Shown piece after piece: positions 47,572-59,664 of a stretch of DNA of 64,000 nucleotides (position 1 is the stretch's first letter; each line of letters begins with the position of its first letter). The notes under the pieces were generated by a model. That model saw nothing but the letters and a program-made list of their open reading frames with translations, was not told the DNA's origin and made no database searches. A program made the position numbers and the translations under genes. This DNA is from Punctularia strigosozonata HHB-11173 SS5 (Eukaryota > Basidiomycota > Agaricomycetes > Corticiales > Punctulariaceae): contig NW_006767440.1 of assembly GCF_000264995.1 (NCBI RefSeq), positions 897,788 through 961,787 of the forward strand, in the 5' to 3' direction.

Positions 47572-50500
47572 GGAGAATATAGCGTCTGGCGCGAACTCAG
47601 GGGAGAGGGGGCGCGGGGGGAAGGAGGCTCGCGAAATCTCCGTTGCTCGAGCGGTCTTGAAGACTTGCCAAAGGACCTCCGATGTGGCTGATCCCGGGCA
47701 TCTGTCTGCACCCGATCTGCCCAAGGCTCTTCACACTTCTCCGCAGCGCCCACTGACACGCCACTCACGCTCCCGCTCGAACTTCTCGTGTTATCACCCC
47801 CGAGCTCGTCCAATCGAACTTTCAGTCACCTTTCTGGCGTGGTGCAACAGGTAGAAGCAGACGCAGGCCTGTGCGGAAAGATGTTCCCACTGATTCGTCA
47901 CGGCGCTGCCCCCTTGGTTCTTCGCCGGTCTGGCCACCGAAACTCATTTGAATCCAAGCGCTCTCACCGCGAACCAGCATTCTGCCGCTCTCCGCGTGAC
48001 GGCTTTACCACGGAGGTTATTGGCTCTAATGCAAGCAATCTACCCTATTCCATCCTCGCTCGTCCTCTTTCTCTCTCGGGCTTGTACAGTCGCCTCGTCG
48101 TGCTCCGTCCGCACTGCAGCCCTGCCGTGCGCCTTTGGATTGCCCGATTCTGGCCTTCCACGCACTGCAGCACGAGCGTGGGTATCGCCTTGTCTATATT
48201 TGGACGCGGGCTCAACGAACGATCAAACGCTGCTCCCATACTGAACGAGATCACATTCATCGTCTGCTATGCCTGTGCGCCCGCCCGCGAAGATCGATTC
48301 TACCCTGCCCCATCAATGAAAGAAGGCGATGACCCACCAGCGCTCTTTGCAAGGGGATAGCCTCACGCGTTGTTGCCCTTGTTCCCCGAGCGAACGATGT
48401 GGCAATTCTCAACGCCCGCGCCGGCAACGGCCTGCCGCTGGCGCCTAGACTCGTTCTTCCCATACTCCTGACGGCAGCAATCTCATTTGACCGGCGCACA
48501 ACCTGTGCTTGGCAATTAGGAAACCCAAGCTGTGGCGTAACTGCCCTGTAGCTTTTGCTCGAGGACGGAACCGCAGCGTGTGCGCTGAACGGAAGATCAC
48601 TTGGTATGCTGTCGTCGCAGCTGTGTATCACGTATCTCGACGCGACATTTGGGACGCCCGGAGGACCGAGGACGGACCACGGCTTCCATTTGGCTCACGG
48701 CCATGGGCCTACGTCCACTTTGGCAAAAGGGAAAGTGGCGCACGAGATCATCAACATCCGAGTCGCGATGGGATCCACCGTATGAATTGCAGTATCTCAT
48801 GCTCATCCCGTTGGCACATCCATCGTGGGTTTCTAACCTTCTGCGACCCGGCGGCGGCGATCCCGCGGAGAAACCCCGCCCGACTGCCTGTCTTGGTCGT
48901 GTCAATCCCTTTCCAACACCAGTTGCAATGCCTGACATTGCGCATTCCGTCGACCTCCTCTCAGGCCATTCGGCCATTCCTCGGTGGCGCGCGCAGCCTT
49001 TTCCCCGGAATTACAATCGCCAGCCGGATTCGCAAGAGATAAAAATTTCAGCCAAACCTACTCTCACCCCACACTGACGTCTCTCCAATACGTGGCTCTC
49101 CGCTCCCTCAACTTGTCGAGAGTTGGTGACGAGGTGAAAAATGTCGAATATCACCTTGCCCTTACGACTCGCCACTAGCACCATGGCGACCATGCCAGAT
49201 GCCTGCAGTTTCATTTAATCGGTAGTCGCTGCTTCGATCGTGAGTTCATGGACATGATACTGGATATATTTCCGGTTGAAGTTGTTCGCAGTCCTGAACA
49301 GTGGCTGGAGGAGGGAACTCCGCCTCGCTAACTCGACTGCATGATCGGAGCACAGGACCGATACGCCTGCTTCAGACCCGACACACATCCCGCTTGTGTT
49401 CGCTCGGGATCAGTTGTCTAAGGGCTTGCGGGCGTCTTCCGCCGATGACGGAGTCATGACCCTTTACCATGCTGAAGATCCCCATGAACCTAACGCCATG
49501 TACTTGCTCTTCGGGAACGCGTCGCACGTCCGCGCATGGAGAGATGCGATTCGAGCTCGTGTTCTCCGGGAAGATGTCGGAGGGGGTTGCAGTGAGCGCA
49601 GGACGTAAAGTGAGATTCTCGCCCCTGTTTCTGGACTTGTGGGCCCACACCGAGGAGCAAGAACTGATCAGATTGACATCCAGGTATGGTACAAGCAAGT
49701 TACCTCCTACGACTGGTCGAAGATAATGCGGTGCAGTTTCTGGTGAGTATGTATTCTCGTTGGTGTCCGCAATCAATCTATTCTTTGTAACTCAGCTGAT
49801 GTCCGTACCAACGCTTTGGTCGGTATTCAACAGGCCATTTCCATGCCGCGTTGACTGATTCCGTGCTGACCAATCTCACTCCCCGGCGGACCAACATGCC
49901 GAGGTCCGCGAGGTCGTGAAGGGGCCGCATTTGGTGCGTGGTGCTCCTAAACACTATCTACTTTTATTCTGAACGCCAAACGCAGACCTCCAGGTTGTCA
50001 CAGTTCCCTCGCCATTCTCCGGACGTGACCGCTCTTCAGGACAAAATACCCCGCTTTCAGACCAACCAGCGACCCTGAGTTGTTCCGGTATTGGCGTATT
50101 CTGGTAGGATGGAATACCCGGCAGCGCACTCAGTCACGCGGATGCTTGGGATAGGTCGCGGCCATGGTTGCATTGAATTCGTTGCAAAATATATTGAAGT
50201 AAGGTCGTCCTTGGACTATCGAGGGCCGGACTCAAAGCCAAACCACCTAGGCAAATTGGGATATTATCATTGGCTGGCTCAGCCGCACCTTACGTACGCG
50301 ATAGGAAGAAGAATCCTTGCCATCTACGCTAGGGACGAACGTTTCCTCTTTAAGGGGCTTGGGCAGCCGATGGCTTTTCTCACCTCGGCGGATGTGGCGA
50401 GCTGATATCGCTCCTATCAATGGCTCGGAAATAGAGCTGTTCACTGGCCATCTTCTTCCGAAGTTGGAACCAGGTCATCCGCGCGCGCAATGCACGGGCA

Positions 50501-52171
50501 CCGTCCTGCAGTATTCAAGAGCAAGCCAAGAGTAGACTAATGCGTGCCTTTTTCCGATCAAACGCAATTCGTGAGTTTACTTGCTCATTATGAACCTCAC
50601 TAACTAGGACGGCCATTGTTTAGCAAAGAAAAACAGAATTGATTCAGATTAATAATGCCGTCATCACATCAAGGCCTCGCTGGGTTGCTGCTCCACGAGC
50701 TCAGTGGATCCCTAGCGAACACCGATATGGTGGACGGGCAACGGCTACTCGATCTCCGTGCTCGCGAGAACAAGTATGCTGAACCCATGAAGAACTCGGG
50801 CCGCTGGTGGTTCCGACCCTCCAGCCTTCATTTTCTCTGGCTAACAGGGGCGTGGTAGCATTGCACGTGCTCCAGGTTCGGGCCACGGTGCCATCTACAA
50901 CGCCGCTCGGCGGCTCCCTTCAAATTTTCATCCTTGGCCGCATTGTGGTATATCAAATTGCGAGTCTTGGCGGGCCGGTCATCGTGGCTCGGACGAACGA
51001 CAACAAGATCTAGGTTGCATGCATGTGACATGGATCACCCAGTGAGTAACGCATTCCCCATCACGTCCTTCCAGCGCACCTGGAGCGGATTCCGCATCAC
51101 CGCTCCTGCTCGCTGGGAGTCGGAACGCAGATAAGGCCGCTTATTTCATTCCGTTCGTCTTCTATAGGTTTGACTACATTCTTTTCCTACGCCCGCGTCA
51201 GTGGCACGACATCCGTCCTGGCCTACCCATGAGACAACGCTGCCGCATCCGTGTGTGGTCCTACGGGCTACTCACGGTCCGCAGCCTCATAATCCAGTCT
51301 TTCGTACATGTGACATTCCCTGGGCCCGGGCGTCTCTACTGGCCTTGTCTCAATGCGTCCGCCTCTTGTACGATGCTCTTCGTCGCATTGGCACCGCGAT
51401 TTTAACTACCGGTCCCGGCTGGAGACGCTGGGGAGATCTTATGGGCAGGGGACCTCACGAAGCATCCATCGTACGTCTCAGCGATCTCCCTGGACCAGAG
51501 CTGAGATTGCGATCAGGAAACATCTTTGCGTGTATTTTTTCGTCCAGGCTTGTTTATGCACGCTACTGCTTCAATCGAATTCCTCACCGTTGACCGCCAA
51601 GTTGCCATATTCGCGTCTCTGGCCATGTTTTAACAGCGTCAATCCGCGCCGCGGAATGGATATATCCACATGCTATCCAAGGAGCTCCGGGTCTTGGGAG
51701 TTGGCAAGATTCTCAGCATATGCATGAATTTCGAGGGTACCTGGCACATGAGTCTACTACCCATCAGTCACAGCGGAGAACTGACGGACGGTCCGGATTA
51801 CTGCGGGAACGTTGTCCGTGACCGCAGCAAAAGCTTAGAAATCGCTTCGGGATCGATCTTGTTACCCGCGAGCGCGATGCGGCCATAAACCCGAGGTCGT
51901 TGGCGCCGATCGTGGCGAGCTTGTCAGGAAACGATTTCGTAGACGACCTAAACGGTGAAAGCTCCATACATCTACCAGTCCCCCGGCTGTGAATGGCACA
52001 CAGGTGACTACATTCAACTGACGTCTACCTAAACCGAATGGTCGCTGACTCATGTGCGCTAGACTCGGATGGCGTAAGAAATATCGCAGAAGGCATGTAT
52101 TTGACAGTCCAGACCATCGTACAGAGGAATGCATAAATTGAAAAGTGGCAGACGCATGGCCGTGGTACAGT
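47572..52171. other. Gene-poor 4.6 kb with weak coding traces near 49.2-49.7 kb
   Basis: Plus-strand pieces at about 49215-49340 (FMDMILDIFPVEVVRSPEQWLEEG) and about 49530-49730 (MRFELVFSGKMSEGVAV, then FSPLFLDLWAHTEEQELIRL) look like parts of exons, but I could not connect them or find a start. The remainder, including open frames at 48509-49042 and 51201-51593, shows competing openings in several frames and no motif. Confidence 0.35.
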
Positions 52172-53727
52172 CTACTGGATAACGCAGCCGGAGCTGGCTT
52201 CTGTGCGTGGAGTGAGTTCCTTCAACAACTCTTGCAAGAGCGTCTCTGCCTTTAGGGCCCGGGCCTCCTCCGCTTCCTTCAGACACTTCTCCTCAGTCTT
52301 GGACTCCTCCGCTTTCCGGGCCCTCGTCATTGCTTCTCGCGCCCTGTTCTCGGCCGCGTCCGCACGAACATCAGCGTCCATCGTAGACTGCATGGCGGTA
52401 GCGACGTTAATCTGCGAAGACTCGACAGTCTCCTGTGCCATCAACTCGGCCTGACGAGCTCGCTCTTCGGCCTGCTGGAGATGGCGCTCGGCGTCTTGGA
52501 GGGCCTGGTCTGCCTCAAAAGCGCGGATCCTGAGTTGTTCTACGAGGTCCGCGACTCTCCTTTCCGCCGCATCCGCTCTCTCGCTAGCCTCCATCCAGGT
52601 AGCATGGGCTGTATCGGCCTTCGTTTGCAATTCAACCACCCTGGCCTCGGCGTCATGCAGTAAGTGCTCCGTTCTGACCAGGGTGGTAGTGGCCTCTTGC
52701 AGTTCAGCTTCGCAGTAGCGTACCGCTGACTTCACCTCCTCTACTTCATGCAGAGTGGTTCGCGTCCTATCTTCCGCATCGGAGGCTCTTGATTCGGCAT
52801 CTGACCACCCTTGCCTGGCAGCGGCGACCTCTTCTTCTGTGCTCGCTACCCTTCGCTCCGCCGCCTCCGCTCTGGCCAGCACTCGCTTCAACTCTTCTTC
52901 GGCCGCTCTTGCTTCCACTTCCGCCTCAGACGCACGCTGTCCAGACTCATCCAACTTCGAGACTAGCTCGCCAGCCCTAGCCGTCTCTTGCGTCAACGCC
53001 TCCCTTGCGTCCTTCAACTCCCCTTCCAACCGAAGGGCCTGATCCTCAACTGCGTGTAGACGGACGTATGCAGCTTCCAGGCTAGCTCGTACCATCAGCT
53101 CCTGTTGGTGAGACTCGCTGGCTCTCTTTTGCGCAACATCCGCCCTCTCGTCGGCCTCCGCTGCTTGCTGGAGCGCCTCGTCCGCCTTCCTATCCGCTTC
53201 TTCCGCCTTTTCGCGATAGGACTGCTCTCGTGACGCCGCAGTCGCCGCACGCTCCTCTGCCTCCTCCACGCATGCTTTGCACCTTCGTCGTTCTTCTTCC
53301 GCCAGAGCCTCAGCTGCAGCGGCACGCCTCTCGGCCGCTTCCGCTCGCTGATTGGCCGTCGACGTGCTTGTAGAAGCTTCGCTAAGCGCTATCCGTAGCG
53401 ATCTGATCTCTCCACGGCATGCAGCCAGCTCCTTCTCGAGGGATCCAACTCGTCCATCGCGGTCGGCGATGGAGGACGCCAGAAATGAGAGATCCGTATT
53501 GAGCCGAGCTTGTAGCCGCTCCAGGCTTGCATCGTCCAGGACTGATGACGGTGGAGTAGACGGTGGGTCAGGCTTGACCGGAAACGTTACGGGGAGCGGC
53601 GTATCTGTCACTTTCCCCGAATACGACTGGTTGTTGGAGCCCTGTGAGTTCTGAGACTTGATGGCTGGACGAGAGGTCAACGCTCACGCAAGTTTGGGCC
53701 TAGGGAACGATACTCACATCCTGACAT
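52172..53727 (-). CDS. Ala/Glu-rich coiled-coil protein with C-terminal CaaX box
   Basis: Exons 53718-53727 and 52172-53604 give 480 aa. The only ATG that fits is in the 10-nt first exon (MSG), joined across a 113-nt intron (GTGAGT..GACAG) to YTPLPVTFPVKPDPP; the frame upstream of the acceptor is open but has no ATG. After a Pro/Ser-rich start of about 30 residues, almost the entire chain (about 40-465) is a continuous Ala/Glu/Arg heptad coiled coil. The last residues are SSGCVIQ: Cys-aliphatic-aliphatic-X, a CaaX prenylation signal, with Gln at X favouring farnesylation. This suggests a long rod anchored to a membrane by a lipid at its C-terminus. No enzyme domain; function unknown. Confidence 0.78.
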
Positions 53728-54593
53728 GGCTGTTCGTATCTGAAGCGACGTTGGATGGGGTCGCCGCAGGTAGGAAGGCTTTCAAGCCAGCAATCACCGC
53801 CAGTGCGTGGTACGCGCGGCCGGGATGATCATCGCTCAAGCATGCATGCTGCATGTTGCGTGACGGGAGCACAGCGGGCTGCTCTGGACGAGAGCGAGGC
53901 AAGTGGATAAGATTCCGGCGAGGGAGATGAGCGCAAGGAATCGTCGTGTATGGCGGTATATGATAACACTTCACCGCCGGTCGTGAGCCACGCCGTCTGA
54001 GACTGGACGCCGTCCGCAGCTTCCGGGTCTCATATAACGTGGGATATTACCTCTACAAGACCCAATATAGCTAGATCGAGTACATTGATGTGAGTTTCTG
54101 GACGGTCGTCCCGGCCTGCAACATGCCGCGTGTCTCCCTAGACGAAGGAGTCGGGCCCATAACGCTAGTACAGCTCCGAGCCTTGCGGCAATTGATCTAA
54201 TCATCCTTGCAGGGATCGCCGAAGCCATGCGTTCTAGGGCAAGACGGAACTTCGGATACTGTGCAGACAAACCGTCCGAATATCTGGGAAGGGGACCTTA
54301 CGCAGGCGTAGCATACTGCAGTGACGGGCCGCTGCGTAACCGGTCCGAGTCGACGACCGCGACGGCGAAGGGAGATGGAATTGGATTTACCAATTTGCCG
54401 AACGGGATCTGCCGGACCCGGATGTTGCCGAGTGGGCGTCGACTAAAATGTCGACACGTCTTTTTGGCGTCTTAACCTGTTCGTTAGCTCCTGAACTGTT
54501 CGGTGGGTTCACCGTTCTGCACCAGTCTCAAGCTACAGAGTCATTCATGTTAACGTTGATAGGTTCATGGTCATAACTGCACCCTGAATATAT
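53728..54593. other. Divergent intergenic region
   Basis: 866 bp between the start of the CaaX coiled-coil gene (minus) and the first gene of the F-box pair (plus). No coding signal. A TATATA stretch lies immediately before the F-box ATG (54588-54593), so transcription probably starts further upstream. Confidence 0.4.
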
Positions 54594-55991
54594 ATGCCTT
54601 CCACACGCTCCCGCAAACGCCGCCACCGGTCACCTTCCAGCTCGCCTCTTCATACCCTTACTCCCCCGCCTTCGCCTCCTATATCCTACATCCTGACCCT
54701 ACCAACCGAACTTCTTGTGGAATGTATAGAACGAGTTCTTCTACTTGATCCGAGGGACCGTCTGCGACCCCTGATACTACTGTCCTCGGTATGCCGCCTG
54801 TGGAGGTCGACGCTGCTGTCCGCAAGGTCCCTGTGGCGGCAACTCTCGTTCACCCTTCCCCGCGATGCCGAGCCCACTCTTTTTGAGCTTATGAAGCGGG
54901 CTTATCCGGCCCCTATGGATCTGTCCATCACCGTTTGGATGGACTCGTCGCTTTGGGGAGACGAAGATACATCCAAGATGGACGCGCTCCAAGAAGGCCT
55001 CTTTGTAGGCATCGTCCGTGTCCGTAGCCTTAGCTTGCACGTTCCAATGGAGGAGGATGCGCGTTGGTTCAATCAGGTCATAGGCTTGCTCGGAGGAGAC
55101 GCGCTATCAGACCTGAAGTCGGTCGAAATTGACGGGTTTCTGTCATCCAGATCAGAGTCGGGCGACGGTGCCGTTGCACTGGACATGTTCTCTACGCTGT
55201 CACCGCGCCTTGAAAAACTAACGGTCTGTTGTCTCTGGTGTCGCTGGCCATCGTCTCCGTTTGAAAAATTGGCGGTGCTTGAGGTCGACTGGTTTACACG
55301 GGTCCAAGGCGCGGACGAATGGCGCAACCTATCACATTGTCAAAATCTCCAAGAAATGTGTTTACATTTCCAAGAGGAGCGGGACCAGATTCAGCATGTA
55401 TACGCGGACGTCAAGTTCCCTCTGCTTCGCAAGCTGGTCATACACAGCACCGAGAACGCTGCCAACAGCATGGTCGGCGCCAACTTGTTCGAGCGTATCA
55501 ACTGCCCCTCCCTACGGACCCTTCACTTCTACTCCACCAAAGGGTATTACCGGCCCTTCATGCTGGCCATAACGAAATCCAAGCGGACTTATGCGACCGT
55601 GGAGAGCCTGCGGATAGACTGGGACTTTCCGTGTACGGATCTGATGACACACTTCCCGGCCCTCGATAAGCTGATCATTGCACCTGGTCGCAAGGCCGAG
55701 GATATCCGCAGTCGGCCAACCGGCTGCGACAGCATACTAAACAACCGAGTCCAAGGGGCGCTTGGTTCGTGGCCACGTTGTCGCGTTCTTGACCTGCGAG
55801 AGATCGCGTGTTGGTATCCGTCCAGCTATCGGTGCGTCTACAACGAGCTGACGAAGAAGCGCAACGTCGGACGGCCGAAGATCACGCTCATTCTTCCTCC
55901 TTGGGGCCCTAAGCGGTGCATGGAACATGGCTTGTGGGAGCAACTGGTGCAGAAGACGCGAGTCACTAGCTCGGACTTGAAATACCATTGA
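54594..55991 (+). CDS. F-box protein, upstream member of tandem pair
   Basis: Single exon, 465 aa. A basic, Ser/Pro-rich start (MPSTRSRKRRHRSPSSSP) is followed by the F-box (LTLPTELLVECIERVLLLDP...LSSVCRLWRSTLL) and then by divergent leucine-rich sequence with LSFTLPRD, PMDLSITVWMDS, LSHCQNLQEMCLHF and PLLRKLVIHS. The same landmarks in the same order occur in the next gene downstream, so the two are tandem duplicates. Likely an SCF-type ubiquitin-ligase adaptor. Confidence 0.85.
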   Translation: MPSTRSRKRRHRSPSSSPLHTLTPPPSPPISYILTLPTELLVECIERVLLLDPRDRLRPLILLSSVCRLWRSTLLSARSLWRQLSFTLPRDAEPTLFELMKRAYPAPMDLSITVWMDSSLWGDEDTSKMDALQEGLFVGIVRVRSLSLHVPMEEDARWFNQVIGLLGGDALSDLKSVEIDGFLSSRSESGDGAVALDMFSTLSPRLEKLTVCCLWCRWPSSPFEKLAVLEVDWFTRVQGADEWRNLSHCQNLQEMCLHFQEERDQIQHVYADVKFPLLRKLVIHSTENAANSMVGANLFERINCPSLRTLHFYSTKGYYRPFMLAITKSKRTYATVESLRIDWDFPCTDLMTHFPALDKLIIAPGRKAEDIRSRPTGCDSILNNRVQGALGSWPRCRVLDLREIACWYPSSYRCVYNELTKKRNVGRPKITLILPPWGPKRCMEHGLWEQLVQKTRVTSSDLKYH

Positions 55992-56375
55992 TACACCTGT
56001 TCCTTGTCAACGTCGTGGCTGACGAGCATTATATCTAGTCAGCTTCTTGAGCATACGAATCCACATGCTGTGTGTCCTAGTAATACGTGGTAAAGCATGA
56101 ATCGCCTGCCACATGGCCGATCACTGTTGTGGGATAGTTAAGTACGTTTGAAACTAAAAGCCGCAGCTTGATATCACAATGGCCACGCGGTGGCCCATTC
56201 GCCGCTATGGGTCGGGTTTTGCCGAGACGCGTTTTGAACGAAACTTCACAATCGTGGGGTTCGTCGTTTCGCGTCGCCTTCGTGAACAGGATTGCTCGTC
56301 TGCTGTACATATGTGAACAGCCTTTCTACTGAGATACAGAACCTTTCATGCCGATACAGTGGTTATAGCTGGAAC
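55992..56375. other. Spacer between tandem F-box genes
   Basis: 384 bp, no coding signal; contains the terminator of the first and promoter of the second F-box gene. Confidence 0.4.
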
Positions 56376-57728
56376 ATGTCTACCACGCGGTCCCACAGAC
56401 GCCTCCGCCGTTCACCTCCTTCGCCTCCGCCTCCGCCTCCGCCTCCGCCTCCAGCCCACATCTTGGCCCTACCGACAGAAGTACTCGTCGAATGCATAGA
56501 ACAAGTTCCCCTACTCGATCCAAGTAATCGTGTACGGCCATTGATACTCCTGTCCTCGATTTGCCGCTTATGGAGGACGACGTTGCTTTCCGCAAAATGC
56601 TTGTGGCGTCGATTCGCTTTCACCCTTCCACGCCACGTCCAGCCAGTCCTATTCGAGCTTATGAAGCGGGCGTATCCGGTTCCTATGGACTTGACGATCA
56701 CGGTGTGGATGCGTTCGTTATGGGATGGGACTGAGGAAGATGTGGCCAAGATGGATGCGCTCCCGGCAGGACTCTTCGCGGATAAAGTCCGTGTGCGTAA
56801 CCTGCGTTTGCGCGTATCCATCGACGACGATGCAAGTAGAATCAAAAAGGTCGTGGGCTTGCTTGGATCAAACGCATTTTCGGACTTGAAATCGCTCCAC
56901 ATCGAGCGGATCACTCGGAGATCAGGAACAGAACCAAAGGATGGGGTCGTCGCATTGGACGCGTTCTCGACGTTGGCACCGCGCCTTGGTAATTTATACG
57001 TTTGTCACCTGCTCTGGTCTGGCTGGCCGTGTTCTCCGCTGGTCAATTTGACCGTACTCGAGCTCGACTGGTCCACTCAATACCACGGCGCCGAAGAATG
57101 GCGCAAGCTGTCTCTCTGCCAAAACCTCAAGCAGTTGTGTCTACACATTCGCTGGGAGTGGTCCCCGATTGATCACGACTACGCAGAAGTCACCTTCTCT
57201 CGGCTCCAGAAGCTGGTCGTCCACTGCACGGGCCGCTCTGCCTCCAGTCAAGTCGGCGCTGAGTTGTTCGATCTCATAGCCTGCCCTTCCCTGCGGGTTC
57301 TCCATTTTCATACCCCCAATGGCTGTAATTGGCCGTTTAGGGACGCTATATTGGAATCCGAACGCACATTCCCTCACGTCAAGAGCTTGCGGATCGACTG
57401 GGATCATACCAGTACCGATTTGTCTCCGTACTTCCCAGCTCTCTACGAGCTGCTTATTACCCCTAGCTACGGCGACACGAAATCGGTCATGAACCGAGTA
57501 CAAGGGGCACTAATTGGGGGGTGGCCACGCTGTCGCGTGCTTGACTTGCGAGAGAATGCCTGCATCCGCTGCGTCCGGGACGAGCTGACGAAGAAACGAA
57601 ACGCCGGCAAACCTAAGCTCAAGCTCATCCTTCCCACTTGGGCCCCGGAATGGTGCAAGGAACAAGGCTTTTGGCAATGGCTGTCAGAGAAGGCGCTAGT
57701 AACCGTCTCCGGCATGAAATATCTCTGA
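56376..57728 (+). CDS. F-box protein, downstream member of tandem pair
   Basis: Single exon, 450 aa from the ATG at 56376. It starts MSTTRSHRRLRRSPPSP, then a run of prolines encoded by a (CCTCCG)n microsatellite at about 56418-56455, then an F-box nearly identical in layout to its upstream neighbour (LALPTEVLVECIEQVPLLDPSN, LSSICRLWRTTLL). Shared landmarks include FTLPRHVQPVLFELMKRAYP, PMDLTITVWM, LSLCQNLKQLCLHI and LQKLVVHCTG. Conservation is highest in the F-box and weaker in the leucine-rich part, as expected when substrate recognition diverges after duplication. Confidence 0.86.
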   Translation: MSTTRSHRRLRRSPPSPPPPPPPPPPAHILALPTEVLVECIEQVPLLDPSNRVRPLILLSSICRLWRTTLLSAKCLWRRFAFTLPRHVQPVLFELMKRAYPVPMDLTITVWMRSLWDGTEEDVAKMDALPAGLFADKVRVRNLRLRVSIDDDASRIKKVVGLLGSNAFSDLKSLHIERITRRSGTEPKDGVVALDAFSTLAPRLGNLYVCHLLWSGWPCSPLVNLTVLELDWSTQYHGAEEWRKLSLCQNLKQLCLHIRWEWSPIDHDYAEVTFSRLQKLVVHCTGRSASSQVGAELFDLIACPSLRVLHFHTPNGCNWPFRDAILESERTFPHVKSLRIDWDHTSTDLSPYFPALYELLITPSYGDTKSVMNRVQGALIGGWPRCRVLDLRENACIRCVRDELTKKRNAGKPKLKLILPTWAPEWCKEQGFWQWLSEKALVTVSGMKYL

Positions 57729-57903
57729 TCATAACTGTGCCTCAACATTTGTGACGTCCCTGCAAGGGTAAACTAACAGCATACCGATGAAATCAAGTAC
57801 TTGTCGTTCTCAGATTTATAGTAAATACATGATAATTCATCGTCGCAATACCAATCTTTCAGGTTCCCCGGCAATTCGACACACTCCGCGCATGCCCCTT
57901 AGC

Positions 57904-58564
57904 TCATACAGACCTTGCCGTACGCAAAACAAAGCGCAGAGGCACAACGAACGCAAAACAAATCCCGACGCAGAAGAGAGCCGTCTGGTGTACGCTAGCA
58001 TATCCCGCGTGCCACGCGAATTGTCTCAACCCGGCGCTGAAGACGAAGAAAGAAACGACGGCCATTGCACAGAAGAGGACAAAAAGCGACGAGAGGAGGC
58101 GATCGTCGCTCTCTTCTTCGGACGCGCTCTCGCTGGCCGCGATTCCGGCAAACCCGATGGACGCTACAAGGGAACCCAGGAATGCCTCGAAGAGCAAACT
58201 TGCCGTCCAGTCTTCGGGCTCCTCCATCGATAGATCCCCCAAGGAGTCGTGTGTGATACATGTCAGAGCTATGGCGATGGATGCCACGGATATCGTCTAC
58301 TGGGCATGATCAAAACGGGGTTCATCAGACATTCCGATATCAACGCACGATGAGACCGAGTGTGCTCGACTTCTGACCCAGGCTAAGCCGTTGCATGCCG
58401 GCGGTCGTCGTCGGCCTGTGCTGTTCGCGGCTCTCTCTCCGCCACGCCCGGAGAAGCTGTTCTGCTCGGCGGTCGATGAGCAGTGAGAGATCTCGTATCG
58501 CCTTTTCCGATGGGATCGAGGAATCCCGCGAGGTGCCTGATGTTGGTTGTTCCGTGCTCTCCAT
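57904..58564 (-). CDS. Small multi-pass membrane protein, unknown
   Basis: Exons 58349-58564 and 57904-58296 on the minus strand give 202 aa across a 52-nt phase-0 intron (GTGCGT..GTAG). The N-terminal 70 residues are hydrophilic (MESTEQPTSGTSRDSSIP, then RRAEQLLRAWRRESRE). The rest has four hydrophobic segments: TISVASIAIALTC, LLFEAFLGSLVASIGFAGIA, LLSSLFVLFCAMAVVSFFVF and ALFCVGICFAFVVPL. The loops carry acidic residues (SASEEESDD). No family was recognised; similar small tetraspan proteins of unknown role are common in Agaricomycetes. Convergent with the F-box pair. Confidence 0.65.
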
Positions 58565-59664
58565 CAGCAAACGCTGAGAATTGCAGTGGCGGGAAGGGAA
58601 ACGTTACTTGTTCTGGAGTTGTCGACCAAGGAAGCGGGTAGCATCTGCGGAGGTGACTGCGATGTCCTATCTTTCTCGGCATCTGATATGCAAGGTTTGC
58701 TGGATATGTCAGGTAAGAGACATGAGCGCATCATATGGGCTTACCGCCATGTCCAGTGGGATCCGCCATAGTTACCCTTCGAAGCTTTACAAATGGTAAT
58801 CGCGTGTAACGTTGGATCTTCGGCTCAATTACGATAGGGGCCTGCACTGGCGAAGTAGAGTGATGAACAATTCATCGACAGAATGTACAGGGATGTTGGT
58901 GTTTCCCTGAGGACGGCAACACGGTAAACGGTAAGGGATAGATAAGGAAAGATGCCGGGCAGATCGCGACGTCACCCAGAAGCAGAAGTGTTCCCGAAAT
59001 GCTTGTATCTTCTCTCAATCGTGGGTGGGAGACGAAGTCTTACCTGGTCGGAAGATGATAGTTCATCATCAGAATGGATTGTGATCACAGCGAACAATGA
59101 CAGCAATCCCGGCGAGGGTACATACTGAATATAGTACTTGAATTGCATTAAACTGCTTCGACTAGGTGGCATCCTGTGTGCGAATCGCTTTGACACTGTT
59201 GTGGTTATTATATTCGTGTTATGCACTGCCTGACTAGATGCTCGAGCACGCCCTGGGGACTGCCTGGGGATGATCCCGGCATTGCGCGTGCGCCGTAAGG
59301 TCCGGTGGGGAAAGCGGGGAAGGATGCGGAGGCGCCCCATTCGGACCGAGGTCCGTAACGTCACCTGACCGTGCTTGCAATGCCGCGTTTGGCTCGAGAG
59401 GTTTCCCCGATACTTTTCCGCTCCTCTGCTCTCTGCCAGGCGCGGCCATGGCGTCCGACCGTCGTCAGCCGTCTGCTATCTTTACGCATAAACCTCGGTC
59501 TATTATCCACGCTCGGTGACAACGAAAGGAATAGCCGCTCGCCGGGATGGGGGGTTTAAAACCATGACAAGGGCACAATCGAACCGGATCGTCCTTTGAC
59601 TTTATTACCCCCACTTGGACCCAAGCCCGACGATAGTTTCAATCACGAGAGACAGAATTCAAAG
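58565..59664. other. Divergent intergenic region before the beta-glucosidase
   Basis: 1.1 kb with no supported coding sequence; a minus-strand open frame at 58972-59364 has no codon bias or motif. It holds the promoters of the membrane-protein gene and the beta-glucosidase gene. Confidence 0.45.
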
